Under the pieces are notes generated by a model, which worked only from the letters and a program-made list of their open reading frames with translations, was not told where the DNA came from and ran no database searches. DNA of 64,000 bases, from assembly GCF_001907675.1 (NCBI RefSeq), contig NZ_MPNT01000029.1, forward strand, positions 12,762-76,761, read 5' to 3'. The DNA is from Mycobacterium paraffinicum (GTDB taxonomy: Bacteria; Actinomycetota; Actinomycetes; Mycobacteriales; Mycobacteriaceae). The stretch's first letter is position 1. Each line of letters begins with the position of its first letter. Of this stretch, positions 1 through 9,577 are shown piece by piece. Position numbers and translations under genes: made by a program.

Positions 1-2
1 CG

Positions 3-1568
3 ATGAGCAACGAGGGTGTGGTCGGCACCGCGGTGCGGGCGTTGTTGCGGTCGCGGCTGCTGGCGCCGCCGTCGCCGCTGGCAACCCTGCGGGTGCTCCG
101 CGAGGCGCGCCGGGGCGGCACCAACCCGTACACGCTGCTGGCGGTGACGGCGACCCGCTGGCCCAACCGGGCGGCGATCGTCGACGACGACGGTGCTTGG
201 GATTACCGCGAGCTGCGGTCGGCGACCGACTCGGTGGCGCGCCGGTTGTCCCGCGACGGTGTCGGACCCGGCGCCGCCGTGGGCGTTATGTGCCGCAACG
301 GGCGGGGTTTCATCGTCGGCGTCTTCGCCGCCGCTCTGGTGGGCGCCGACGTGGTCCTGGTCAATACGGAGTTTCGCAGCGACGCCCTGGCGTCCGCGGT
401 GAGCGCCCACCGGATCACGGCGATGATCGCCGACGACGAGTTCGGCGATCGGGTTCGGGCCGCCGACGAATCAGTCACCCTGATCGACCCGGCGACGGCC
501 ACGACGGCGGAGGGCGACGCGCGGCCCGACGTGGCCGCACCGGGCCGGATCATCCTGCTCACGTCCGGCACCACGGGCACGCCCAAGGGGGTTCCCCGCT
601 CGCCTCAGCTGCGGTCGGCGGTGGGCGTGTGGGTGACCATCCTCGACCGGACCGGCCTGCGCACCGGGTCGCGAATCTCGGTGGCAATGCCCATGTTTCA
701 CGGGCTGGGGCTGGGGATGCTGATGCTCACCGTGGCCCTCGGCGGCACCGGCCTCACCCATCGCCATTTCGACGCCGAGGCCGCGCTCGCGCAGGCGTCG
801 CTGCATCGCGCCGACGCGTTCACCGCGGTGCCGGTGGTGCTCGCGCGCATCCTCGCCCTGCCGGACCGGGTGCGGGCGCGCAACCCGGTGCCGTACCTGC
901 GGGTCGTGATGTCGAGCGGCGACCGGCTCGACCCCACCCTCGGGCAGCGGTTCATGGACGCCTACGGCGACATTCTCTACAACGGTTACGGTTCCACCGA
1001 GGTCGGCATCGGCGCCCTGGCGACACCGGCGGAGCTGCGCGAAGCGCCGGAGACCGTGGGGCGACCGGTCGCCGGCTGCCCGGTGCGCATCCTCGACAAG
1101 AACGGCAGGCCTGTTGGGCCCCGCGTCACCGGGCGCATCTTCGTCGGCGGCGAGCTGGCGAGCGAGGGCTACACCGGCGGCGGGGCCAAGACGGTGATCG
1201 ACGGCATGACCAGCACCGGCGACATGGGCTACCTCGACAACGAAGGTCGGCTCTACATCGTCGGACGCGAGGACGACATGATCATCTCGGGCGGCGAGAA
1301 CGTCTACCCGCGCGCGGTCGAGAACGCGCTCGCCCAGCACCCCGCCATCGCCGACAACGCGGTCATCGGCGTTCCCGACGACAAGTTCGGCCACCGACTG
1401 GCCGCGTTCGTGGTGCTGCAGCCGGGCAGTGACACCGATGAGGCGGCATTGCGGGAGTACCTCAAGGGCAAAGTCTCCCGATTCGAACAGCCCCGCGACA
1501 TCAACCTCGTCGCGAGCATTCCGCGCAATCCGGCGGGCAAGGTCGTGCGCAAGGAGCTGTCCGGCTAG
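3..1568 (+). CDS. Acyl-CoA synthetase (FadD family, AMP-forming)
   Basis: This 521-residue enzyme of the ANL superfamily is predicted to activate a carboxylic (probably fatty) acid as acyl-AMP and then acyl-CoA. The AMP/phosphate loop LTSGTTGTPKG lies at about residues 186-196, a YGSTE adenylate motif near 330, a TGDMGYLD hinge region near 405 and the GGENVYP segment near 430. A C-terminal lysine sits in NPAGKVVRKEL. Length is normal for the family. The ATG is only three bases from the window edge, so upstream signals and an alternative start cannot be judged. It resembles the FadD12 group, but I cannot assign a paralogue number. It converges on ctpI with a 12-bp gap. Confidence 0.9.
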   Translation: MSNEGVVGTAVRALLRSRLLAPPSPLATLRVLREARRGGTNPYTLLAVTATRWPNRAAIVDDDGAWDYRELRSATDSVARRLSRDGVGPGAAVGVMCRNGRGFIVGVFAAALVGADVVLVNTEFRSDALASAVSAHRITAMIADDEFGDRVRAADESVTLIDPATATTAEGDARPDVAAPGRIILLTSGTTGTPKGVPRSPQLRSAVGVWVTILDRTGLRTGSRISVAMPMFHGLGLGMLMLTVALGGTGLTHRHFDAEAALAQASLHRADAFTAVPVVLARILALPDRVRARNPVPYLRVVMSSGDRLDPTLGQRFMDAYGDILYNGYGSTEVGIGALATPAELREAPETVGRPVAGCPVRILDKNGRPVGPRVTGRIFVGGELASEGYTGGGAKTVIDGMTSTGDMGYLDNEGRLYIVGREDDMIISGGENVYPRAVENALAQHPAIADNAVIGVPDDKFGHRLAAFVVLQPGSDTDEAALREYLKGKVSRFEQPRDINLVASIPRNPAGKVVRKELSG

Positions 1569-1580
1569 CGGCAGAAAGCC

Positions 1581-4500
1581 TCAGTCCTGCTTCGGTTCCA
1601 GCGCGGCCACCCGCTGCGCCAGCCAGTTGGGCGCCAGCACCGAGACGACGGTGGCGCCCGCGGTGGCGCTGATGACGCCGGTCCACGCGACCGGGCCCAA
1701 CGGTGTGCAGCCGAAGAAGTGGCTGACGCCGGGGGTTTGGACGATGGCGACCAGGACGCCGGCGCTGCCCAGCGCCGTGCCCAGCACCAGAGGGCTGTGG
1801 CGCCTCGTCAGCAGGGTCTGCGCGAGCTGCGTCGTCACCAGCGCGGTGAGCCCCATGGTCGAGGTGCGACGCTCGGTGCCCGGCGTCCAGCGGCCGATAG
1901 CCCAGGCCGCCGTCGCACCCGCGGCCGTGACGGCGCCCCGGGTGACGATCTGCCGCATCAGCGGCGCGTCGAGGGAGGGCGAGGGCCCGGAAAGCGTCGC
2001 CAGCTGGAACGCGCGGTGCAGCTCCTCGGCGTCACGGTCGACGCCGTCCTCGGCCTCTTCGGGCTCGGGGTACTGCGGGGTGACGGCGACCGCGAGCGCG
2101 GGGAACATGTCGGTGAGCAGGTTCACCAGCAGCAGCTGCCGGGTGCCCACCGGCGCCCGGCCGGTGCCCAGGGCGGTCCCGATGAGGGTGAACAGCACCT
2201 CGCCCACGTTGCCGCCGACCAGGATGCTCACCGCGTCGCGCACCCCGCCCCACATCCCGCGGCCCTCGACCAGCGCGTCGAGCAGCACGCCCAGATCGTT
2301 GTCGGTCAACACGATGTCCGCGGCGCCGCGGGCGGCGGACGAACCGCGACCGCTCACGCCGATGCCCACGTCGGCAATCCGGATGGCGGCCGCGTCGTTG
2401 GCCCCGTCGCCGACCATGGCGACCGCCTGCCCGCAGTCCTGCAATGCCGCGACGATCTGCACCTTCTGCTCCGGGCTGACGCGGGCGAAGACCTGCACGT
2501 CGGCGGCGACCTTGGCGCGGTCCTCCTCGCCGAAGGCGGCCAGCTCCGCGCCGGTGATCTCGCGCGCGTCCGCAGGCAACCCGAGTTGCCGGGCGATCGC
2601 CCGGGCGGTCACCGGATGGTCGCCGGTGATCAGCACCACCCGCCGGCCGGCCTGCACCAGCGCCTCGATCAGGGGCCGCGCCGACGCGCGAGCGGTGTCG
2701 GCCAGCCCGACGTAGCCGATCAGCTCGAGGTCGTGCGCCGCGGCGTCCACGGCGTCGACGTCGGTGTCCTCCTCGCCGGTCCCGTGCTCCCACCGGCGCT
2801 GCGCCACCGCCAGCACCCGCAGCCCCTGCTCGGCCAGGCGCAACACCAACCACTCCGCATGGTCGCGGCCGCCGTCAGGATCGGCGAAGCGGCAGCGCGG
2901 CAGGACTTCCTCCGGCGCGCCTTTGAGCATCAGCATCGGGCCGCCGTTCCCGCCGGTCACGCCGATCGCGGCCGAATACCCGCGGCTCGATTCGAACGGC
3001 ACCTCCGCAAGCACGGTCCAATCCGAGGCCCATTGCGCGTCGACGGAATTCGCGGCCGTCAGGATCGCCTCGTCGGTGGCGTGCGCGTGGCCGCCCCCAT
3101 TGTGCGGCTGGGTGCTGCTGCGCGCGGCGGCCCGCAGCACCGCCGCGGACGTCGGGGCGGTGACCTCGGGGAACGCGCCGTCCGCGCTGGCGTCGTGCGG
3201 GACGCCGTGCACGACGCGCAAGCGGTTCTCGGTAAGCGTGCCGGTCTTGTCGAAGCACACCGTTTCGACCCGGCCCAGGGCTTCGACCGCCCGCGGCGTG
3301 CGGACGAGGACGCCATGCCGCGACAACCGCTGGGCGGCGGCCAGCTGGGCCAGGGTGGCCACCAACGGCAGGCCCTCGGGGACGGCGGCCACGGCGATGG
3401 CCACCCCGTCGGCGACGGCCTGGCGCAGGGATCCCTGGTGCAGCAGGGCCAACGCGGTCACCGCCGCGCCGCCGGCCAGGGTCAGCGGCAGGACCTTGCT
3501 GGTCAACTCCCGCAACCGGGCCTGCACCCCGGCCGCCGACTCGACGTCGGCGATGGCCGAGATCGCGCGCTGGGCGGCGGTGCCCGCGCCGGTCGCCACC
3601 ACGATCGCCCGGGCGTGCCCGGCGACGATGGTGCTGCCCTCGAACAGCATGCTGGCGCGGTCGGAGTCGGCGACGGCGACCGGTTCGACCTGCTTGTCCA
3701 CCGGCAGCGACTCGCCGGTCAGGAAGGACTCGTCGACTTCGAGGTCCTCGGCCACCAGCAGGCGGGCGTCCGCCGGCACGACCTCCGGGGCGGCCAGGTC
3801 GATGATGTCGCCGGGCCGCAGCGACTTCGCGCTCACTGACACCGTCCGCTCGACGGTGCGCGCAGCCTCCAGGCGGCGGTGCGCGGTGGCGACCGCGGGC
3901 AGCACCACGCGCCGGGCGTACTGGTCCTGCTCGGCGAACAGCTCGGCGACCGCGGCCTCGGCCCGCAACCGCTGCACGCCACCGGCGACCGCGTTCGCCG
4001 TCATCACACCCGCTACCAGCAGCGCGTCGACGCTGCTGCCGACGATCGCCGAGGCCGCCGCACCGACGGCCAGGATGGGCGTCAGCGGATCGGCCAGCTC
4101 GGCGCGCGTCGCGGCGAGCAGCCGCCCCACCCGGCTCGCCGGGCCGCGCAGCGGCGCGACTACCGGGTTGTAGGACAGGTCGTCGAGGAGCTGCCGCCAG
4201 GGCGCGACGCCCGGCTCGACGGCCAGGGGGCGGGTGCGGCTGGCCAACCGGGAGTAGACGATCTCCGGGTCCAGGGCATGCCAGGCGGTCAGCGGTTGGG
4301 GTGTCGGGTCTGCTAGCCGAAGCACCCGCGAGGCCGCGAAGCTGCCCTGCATCAGCGCGGCCGCCGCGGCGGCGTTCACCGGATTGAGCCAGCGTTGCAC
4401 GGCGAACGGGCTCAGGGTGCGTGGGTCGCCGGTGACGAGCAACAGCCCCGCCAGGGTGCTGCCGCCCTTGGCCAGGCGCACCGCCGATTCCGTGGCCTCC

Positions 4501-6404
4501 CGGGCCACCGGCAGCGCCGACAGGATGCGCACCGCGGCGGCCAGGTCCGTGCCGGTGATGATGTCCGCGGTCCACGGCGTCGCGGCCTGTGGGTCGTCCA
4601 GCGCGACGCCGACATCGGCGACGGCCAACGCGGCCAATGTGTCGGTCGACGCGAAATCACGGTGCAGCGCGGTGATCAGCAGCACGGGCCCGCGGTCCGT
4701 GCGCAGGTCTCGCACCAGCTGCAGCAGCGGCGTGCCCGGGGGGTGGCTCACCGCGACGCTGGCGGTCAGGTCCTCGGTGCCGGCGACGTGGCGCAGCACC
4801 ACCCGTGCCCCGGTCCGGTTGGCGATCTGCAGCAGCGGGATGGCGAACGGGTCGACCTCCCAGCCGACGTCGACGCTGCCCACCCGCTCGCCGTCGACCA
4901 CCAGATCGGCGTGCTCGAGGCCCTGCGCCGGCGTTGCCGACGAGCCCTGCGCCCGGACCCACCGCAGGCGCGCGCCCGTGGCCGGCAACTCGTCGGGGTC
5001 CGGTTCGGGCGCCTCCTCCCCGTGCAGCAGCGCGTCGGCGACCTCGTAGACGCGGTCCTCGTCCCATCCGGGTACGTCGCCCCGCGCCTGCAGCACGGCG
5101 CGGTTGTCGCCCCGTAGCGCGGCTCCGTCGACGACGATCACCTTGACCCGGTCCAGCCGCCGCAAGGCGCCCGGGTCGAGGAACAGCTGCCCGGCATTGG
5201 CCAATCCGCGGCCCAGCACGGCCGCGAATGCCTGTCGGCCCGTGTGCGCCGCCCTGGGCACGCCGGCCAGCAGGGCGCCGGCCGCATCCTCGGTGCCGCC
5301 GCCGGCCAACAGCGCACCGGCCGCGGCCACCAGCGAGGCGTTGGCGGCTTGGTCGGCGTACTCCTCCACCGGGCCCGCCATCGATCCCTTCGCGGTGTCG
5401 ATGGCGGCGTCGATGGCACCGCCCACCACGACATGGGACGCTTCTCCCGCTGCGGCGGCTGGCGAATTATGCCGGCGCGCTTGGGATTTGGGCCCGGCCG
5501 ACGAAATGACGGGCACCACGGGTGCCTGCGGCCGATTGGGCGAGGCCAGCTCCGGCTCGCGTTCCCGCCATCGCTGGCGGTGCGCCGCCGCTTCGGAGAC
5601 CTGCAGGCTGCGTTGCGCCAGATCCAGCAACGGCGTGCCGACCGCCTGCGTCAGCCCGTTGGCCAGCGCCGTCGAGGCGCTGAGCGCGATGTCGGTCCCG
5701 ACGCGGCCCAGCCGCGACTCGAGCACGGCGACGACGCGCGGTTGGTGGTTCAGCAGTGCGGCGGCGGCGCGCGCGCTGCGCGGCGCGACCGGGAGCCGGC
5801 CCAACCAACCGGTCACCGCGGCGCCGATGGCCGCCACGTCCATCGCCGCGGCGCTGAACGGGACCAGGATCGCCAAGGGGTTTCCGGGGTCGGCGAACGG
5901 CGCGGTGCGGGGCGCGTCCTTGAGTGCGACCAACCTCAGGTCCGCCGCCACGCCGCAGACCGTGTCCCGGACCCGGTCCAGGACGGCGTCGGCGTCGGCT
6001 TCGTTCTCGAATTCGACCACCAACCGGCCGAGGGCGCCCTCCACGTGGGCCGAGGCCACTCCGGGGATCCGGCGGACCGGTTCCTCCACCGCAGGCGCGT
6101 GCTCGTGCCAGCCCGGAAACGGCAGCAGCGGGTCCAGGTCCAGATGCACCCGCCGCCCGCTCTGCCAGCGAATCGGCGGCGTGACCGCGGGTCCGGAACC
6201 GTTGGCCGAACCGGTCAATCCGATTGCCCGGCCGGTCGTTTGGGCCATCGACTGCACCACCGGCACCGCCAGTTCGGCGACCGGGCTGGCCAACGACTGC
6301 AGCGCACCCGCGGCCCCGGCCGCGGTGGACACGCCGGCTCGCACCACCTGCGCCGCTCCGTCGGTCACGCCGGCGACGACGCTGGCAACGCCCGGAATCC
6401 TCAC
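1581..6404 (-). CDS. ctpI: Very large P-type ATPase CtpI
   Basis: This 1607-residue membrane ATPase is predicted to move a cation across the plasma membrane; the substrate is unknown. The C-terminal half carries every P-type motif: TGES near residue 895, phosphorylated Asp1052 in DKTGTLT and the MVGDGAND hinge around Asp1333, with membrane segments on both sides. The N-terminal half is unusual. Residues about 95-165 look like a heavy-metal-associated fold without a CxxC pair. Residues about 420-640 look like a second, degenerate P/N domain, with VVDGAALRG in place of DKTGTLT and ADVGVALDD in place of the GDGxND region. A GTG start follows a GAAGGGTG Shine-Dalgarno sequence. Length and position before the rhomboid gene match M. 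tuberculosis CtpI. Confidence 0.92.
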   Translation of the reverse strand: MRIPGVASVVAGVTDGAAQVVRAGVSTAAGAAGALQSLASPVAELAVPVVQSMAQTTGRAIGLTGSANGSGPAVTPPIRWQSGRRVHLDLDPLLPFPGWHEHAPAVEEPVRRIPGVASAHVEGALGRLVVEFENEADADAVLDRVRDTVCGVAADLRLVALKDAPRTAPFADPGNPLAILVPFSAAAMDVAAIGAAVTGWLGRLPVAPRSARAAAALLNHQPRVVAVLESRLGRVGTDIALSASTALANGLTQAVGTPLLDLAQRSLQVSEAAAHRQRWREREPELASPNRPQAPVVPVISSAGPKSQARRHNSPAAAAGEASHVVVGGAIDAAIDTAKGSMAGPVEEYADQAANASLVAAAGALLAGGGTEDAAGALLAGVPRAAHTGRQAFAAVLGRGLANAGQLFLDPGALRRLDRVKVIVVDGAALRGDNRAVLQARGDVPGWDEDRVYEVADALLHGEEAPEPDPDELPATGARLRWVRAQGSSATPAQGLEHADLVVDGERVGSVDVGWEVDPFAIPLLQIANRTGARVVLRHVAGTEDLTASVAVSHPPGTPLLQLVRDLRTDRGPVLLITALHRDFASTDTLAALAVADVGVALDDPQAATPWTADIITGTDLAAAVRILSALPVAREATESAVRLAKGGSTLAGLLLVTGDPRTLSPFAVQRWLNPVNAAAAAALMQGSFAASRVLRLADPTPQPLTAWHALDPEIVYSRLASRTRPLAVEPGVAPWRQLLDDLSYNPVVAPLRGPASRVGRLLAATRAELADPLTPILAVGAAASAIVGSSVDALLVAGVMTANAVAGGVQRLRAEAAVAELFAEQDQYARRVVLPAVATAHRRLEAARTVERTVSVSAKSLRPGDIIDLAAPEVVPADARLLVAEDLEVDESFLTGESLPVDKQVEPVAVADSDRASMLFEGSTIVAGHARAIVVATGAGTAAQRAISAIADVESAAGVQARLRELTSKVLPLTLAGGAAVTALALLHQGSLRQAVADGVAIAVAAVPEGLPLVATLAQLAAAQRLSRHGVLVRTPRAVEALGRVETVCFDKTGTLTENRLRVVHGVPHDASADGAFPEVTAPTSAAVLRAAARSSTQPHNGGGHAHATDEAILTAANSVDAQWASDWTVLAEVPFESSRGYSAAIGVTGGNGGPMLMLKGAPEEVLPRCRFADPDGGRDHAEWLVLRLAEQGLRVLAVAQRRWEHGTGEEDTDVDAVDAAAHDLELIGYVGLADTARASARPLIEALVQAGRRVVLITGDHPVTARAIARQLGLPADAREITGAELAAFGEEDRAKVAADVQVFARVSPEQKVQIVAALQDCGQAVAMVGDGANDAAAIRIADVGIGVSGRGSSAARGAADIVLTDNDLGVLLDALVEGRGMWGGVRDAVSILVGGNVGEVLFTLIGTALGTGRAPVGTRQLLLVNLLTDMFPALAVAVTPQYPEPEEAEDGVDRDAEELHRAFQLATLSGPSPSLDAPLMRQIVTRGAVTAAGATAAWAIGRWTPGTERRTSTMGLTALVTTQLAQTLLTRRHSPLVLGTALGSAGVLVAIVQTPGVSHFFGCTPLGPVAWTGVISATAGATVVSVLAPNWLAQRVAALEPKQD

Positions 6405-6555
6405 TCGGTCACCCTTCGATTACGTCTACCGCGCCTAATGATCCGGTGGCGCAGGGGGGCTGTCCACATTTGACCCGTGCGACGACACCGAGGACTCCGG
6501 TGGGTTGGGCCTTCTTTCTCCTAACCGGCGGTGCAGTCGCGTCCCTGCGGACAGG

Positions 6556-7509
6556 TTACCGGCAGGACGGGAAACCAAACCTGCTGAACAGGCCGGGGTC
6601 CAGGAACACGGTGATGGTGGCGATCCCGTCGGCGCCCCCGGTCAAGACGTGAATGGAATGGGCCCGCATCGCCCCGTCGGCGCCGCGTCGGTACTCGGCG
6701 ACCGCGGGCTGCGTGTTGGCGGCCGTCGGGATCATCGCGATTTCACCGGGCTTGGCGAGCGCACGGGCGGCGAGGAATCGCAGCACCGGCTCGCGACCGG
6801 CGAACCAGACAGGGAAGGGCGGCATTTCGAGTTTCACGTCTGCTTGCAGCAGCGCGGTGAGGGCGGCCATGTCCGCGTTCTCGAACGCTGCGCAGTAGCG
6901 GTCGAGCAGTGCGCGGCGCTCGGCGTCGTCGGGCTCCGACAGGCTCTCCTCGGTGGGGGAGAGCTCGGCGAGGCGGGCCCGCGCCCGCTGCAGCGAGCTG
7001 TTCACCGCGGCGGGTGTCGTTTCGAGGAGCTCGGCGACCTCGGCGGCGCTGAATTGCACCACGTCGCGCAGGATGAGCACCGCGCGCTGTCGGGCGGGCA
7101 GCTCCTGCAGCGCGGCCATCACGGCCAGTCGCAGGCTTTGGCGCGCGGTGACGTTGTCCTCCGGTGTGGGGAACGTCAGCGCGTCGGGGATGGGCTCGAG
7201 CCACTCGTGCGTGCTGGCCGCGTCGAGTGCGGCGTCGGGATCGATCGATCCGTCGCCGAGCCCGGCGGGCAGCACTCGGCGGGCGCGGTTCTGCAGGGCC
7301 CGCAGGCAGGCGGTCGTCGCGATCCGATACAGCCACGTCCGCAACGCGGCTCGCTCCTCGAACGCCTGATAGCCGCGCCAGCCGTTGAGATAGGTCTCCT
7401 GGACGAGGTCCTCGGCGTCGTGCACCGACCCGAGCATGCGGTAACAGTGCGCGATCAGCTCGGCACGAAACGGCGCCGCCTGCGCGATGAAGTCCTCTTG
7501 GGCCGGCAC
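6556..7509 (-). CDS. ECF sigma factor with C-terminal SnoaL-like domain (SigG-like)
   Basis: This is a 317-residue extracytoplasmic-function sigma factor. Region 2 spans roughly residues 10-80 and contains GSVHDAEDLVQET and the RTWLYRIATTACL segment. Region 4 spans roughly 130-185 (LPARQRAVLILRDV, then AVNSSLQRARARL). Residues about 195-315 form a SnoaL/NTF2-like domain, as in SigG and SigJ type factors, where the tail often modulates activity in place of an anti-sigma factor. The GTG start has GGAGAGG upstream. The gene is divergent from an SDR/DUF899 pair across about 147 bp, so it may control them or itself. It resembles M. tuberculosis SigG but lies in a different context, so no symbol is given. 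Confidence 0.85.
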   Translation of the reverse strand: MPAQEDFIAQAAPFRAELIAHCYRMLGSVHDAEDLVQETYLNGWRGYQAFEERAALRTWLYRIATTACLRALQNRARRVLPAGLGDGSIDPDAALDAASTHEWLEPIPDALTFPTPEDNVTARQSLRLAVMAALQELPARQRAVLILRDVVQFSAAEVAELLETTPAAVNSSLQRARARLAELSPTEESLSEPDDAERRALLDRYCAAFENADMAALTALLQADVKLEMPPFPVWFAGREPVLRFLAARALAKPGEIAMIPTAANTQPAVAEYRRGADGAMRAHSIHVLTGGADGIATITVFLDPGLFSRFGFPSCR

Positions 7510-7656
7510 GGCCTCTCCTGTCTCGGCGGGGTTCGAACGCTACTCCAGTACAGAGACGGCGGGCGGCCGAAAATCATCGGTGCAGCGGCGATGAATTCGC
7601 GCGCCGCGCCGCATCTCAATTGGTGAACGCACCTTCCGTTGAGAGCGAGGATGAAC

Positions 7657-8427
7657 ATGAACGAACCCCTGACATTCCCGTCGGGTGGCCTGGCGGGCAC
7701 CACGGCGATCGTGACCGGGGCGAGCCGCGGGTTTGGCCGCGCCATCGCGGGCGCCCTGGCGGCGGCCGGCGCCGAGGTGGTCGGCGTCGCACGCAGCGTT
7801 TCCGGTCTCGACCTCGTGCGCGACGAACTCGGCGGCGGCTTCGTCCCGGTGGCCGCCGACGCCGCCGATCCCGCGACAGCGCAGCGGCTCATAGACGAAT
7901 ACCGGCCGCGGACACTGGTCCTGTGCGCCGGCGCGGCACCCCACATGAGCGCGCTGCAGGAGCAGAGCTGGCAGAGTTTCAGCGAGAACTGGAATGTCGA
8001 TGTCGCGCAGGCGTTTCACTGGACCCGCTACGCCCTGCGACGTCCGCTGCCGCCGGGCAGCTCGGTGATCGTCATGTCCAGCGGCGCCGCCCTTGCCGGG
8101 TCACCGCTGAGTGGCGGCTACGCGGGAGCGAAGGCGGCGGTCAGGTTCATCGCCGGCTACGCGGCCATCGAGTCGCAGCGGGGCGGGCTGGGCATCCGGT
8201 TCGTGTCCGTCCTGCCGCGGTTGACGCCGGCCACCGACCTGGGCGCCAAAGCCGTCGCCGCGTACGCCGAACGGCAAGGAGTGGACGTCGAATCGTTCGT
8301 GCGGGCCGCCGGGCCCGCGCTGAGCCCCGAGCAGGTGGGCCGCTCGGTCCTGGCCATCGCGACCGGGGATCCCGGCAGCGACGACGCGTACCTGCTCACG
8401 TCGACCGGCCTGTCGGCCGTGGCCTGA
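7657..8427 (+). CDS. Short-chain dehydrogenase/reductase
   Basis: This classical SDR has the cofactor-binding TGASRGFGRAIAG near its N-terminus, a catalytic serine region (MSSGAAL) and YAGAK as the YxxxK pair. The arginine after VGVAR at the end of beta-2 suggests NADP(H). The substrate is unknown. ATG codons occur at 7651 and 7657; GAGCGAGG ends at 7650, so only 7657 has normal ribosome-binding spacing and I chose it. A longer TTG start at 7639 is unlikely. The DUF899 gene starts 29 bp downstream, probably on the same transcript. The ECF sigma factor gene is divergent. Confidence 0.85.
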   Translation: MNEPLTFPSGGLAGTTAIVTGASRGFGRAIAGALAAAGAEVVGVARSVSGLDLVRDELGGGFVPVAADAADPATAQRLIDEYRPRTLVLCAGAAPHMSALQEQSWQSFSENWNVDVAQAFHWTRYALRRPLPPGSSVIVMSSGAALAGSPLSGGYAGAKAAVRFIAGYAAIESQRGGLGIRFVSVLPRLTPATDLGAKAVAAYAERQGVDVESFVRAAGPALSPEQVGRSVLAIATGDPGSDDAYLLTSTGLSAVA

Positions 8428-8456
8428 TGCCCCGAAACATTCAGGAGGACAACGAC

Positions 8457-9194
8457 ATGCACACACCCCCCATCGTGTCGGCCCGGGACTGGGCCGCCGC
8501 CCGCGAACAGCTGCTGGTGAAAGAGAAGGAAGTGATGCGAGCCCACGACGCCCTGGCGGCGGCGCGCCGGCGGATGCCCTGGCTGGCCGTCGAGCGGGAG
8601 TACGCGTTCGAAGGGCCCGAGGGCCCCGTCGGCCTGCTGGGTTTGTTCGAGGGGCGGCGTCAGCTGATCGTCTACCGCGCCTTTTTCGAGCCAGGCGTGG
8701 ACGGCTGGCCCGACCACGCGTGCCGCGGCTGCTCGATGATTGCCGACCACGTGGGGCACCTCGCCCACCTGAACGCCCGCGACACCACCCTGGCGTTCGC
8801 TTCGCGGGCGCCACAAGCCGACATCACGCGGCTGAAGGCGCGGATGGGCTGGCAGATGCCGTGGTACACGATCACCGACGGCTTCGACGCCGACTTCGGC
8901 GTGGACGAATGGCACGGCACGAACGCGTTCATCCGTGACGGTGACCGCGTGTTCCGTACCTACTTCATCAACAACCGCGGTGACGAGGCGCTGGGCAACA
9001 CGTGGAGCTACCTCGACATGACCGCGCTCGGGCGCCAGGAGAACTGGGAGGACTCGCCGGAGGGTTACCCGCAAACCGCGCCGTACGAGTGGTGGGAGTG
9101 GCACGACGCGTACGGCGAGCGGGCGCCGTCGCGGTGGTTCGGTGATCCCGATCCGGACAATCCCAACGATCCGCGGCCGGCGCGCGCCCGCTAA
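8457..9194 (+). CDS. DUF899 family thioredoxin-like protein
   Basis: This 245-residue protein is of the DUF899 type. These are predicted to have a thioredoxin-like fold, and many sit near ECF sigma factors or SnoaL-domain genes. A CRGCSMIAD segment near residue 85 provides a CxxC pair. The C-terminal third is rich in Trp and Tyr (NTWSYLDMTALGRQ, then EWWEWHDAYGER), typical of the family. Its biochemical role is unknown. A strong AGGAGG lies 9 bp before the ATG, and the gene follows the SDR closely. A bidirectional hairpin terminator lies just beyond its stop. Confidence 0.85.
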   Translation: MHTPPIVSARDWAAAREQLLVKEKEVMRAHDALAAARRRMPWLAVEREYAFEGPEGPVGLLGLFEGRRQLIVYRAFFEPGVDGWPDHACRGCSMIADHVGHLAHLNARDTTLAFASRAPQADITRLKARMGWQMPWYTITDGFDADFGVDEWHGTNAFIRDGDRVFRTYFINNRGDEALGNTWSYLDMTALGRQENWEDSPEGYPQTAPYEWWEWHDAYGERAPSRWFGDPDPDNPNDPRPARAR

Positions 9195-9234
9195 ATGCGG
9201 CCGACCGATATTCGAGTTTTTAGTGCGAATAACA

Positions 9235-9277
9235 CGAATGCGCGGTAGCCGTCCAACGGCTACTCGCGCACTATTCG
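9235..9277. terminator. Bidirectional hairpin terminator
   Basis: The arms CGAAT-GCGCG-GTAGCCGT and ACGGCTAC-CGCGC-ATTCG pair around a CCA loop, with a one-base and a three-base bulge on the 3' side. It sits between the convergent DUF899 gene and the small 74-residue ORF. There is no long T-run, as is usual for mycobacterial terminators. Confidence 0.6.
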
Positions 9278-9292
9278 GCTGAGTAATTCGGG

Positions 9293-9517
9293 CTATAAGA
9301 TTCGGTGGTTCGCCCTGTTGACGTGGTAGCCCGCCGGGAACGACTTCTCGATGACCTGCAGCTGGTGGTCCACCCTGGATTCGAGCTCGAGGACCACGCA
9401 GCTGTCGCCGACGGCCTTCGATTCCAGGACTATGTACCGCTGGCCGCAATCCATGATCGGATCACCTGAGTGCAATGTTTCGACGGGCACCAATTCCGGG
9501 GTTCCGTTTGATTCCAC
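9293..9517 (-). CDS. Small hypothetical protein (74 aa)
   Basis: No family is recognised. The protein is acidic to neutral with two conserved-looking beta-rich stretches (PVETLHSGDPIMDCGQRYIVL, shortened here, and SCVVLELESRVDHQLQVIE). There is no signal peptide or membrane segment. The GTG start gives 74 residues. Its position between ctpI and the rhomboid gene on the minus strand matches that of the small hypothetical gene Rv0108c in M. tuberculosis, which suggests a conserved backbone gene. I cannot confirm sequence similarity without a search. Confidence 0.55.
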   Translation of the reverse strand: MESNGTPELVPVETLHSGDPIMDCGQRYIVLESKAVGDSCVVLELESRVDHQLQVIEKSFPAGYHVNRANHRIL

Positions 9518-9577
9518 CCGTCACACGCTAGGTCAAATTCGCGGGTGAGGGAATACTTTCGTGGCCGCCCGGGCGAT

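Noticed and set aside
1719..3839. Long plus-strand open frame (706 codons) opposite ctpI
   Set aside because: It is arginine/glycine/aspartate-rich shadow sequence created by high-G+C third positions of ctpI, and the opposite strand has full P-type ATPase motifs.
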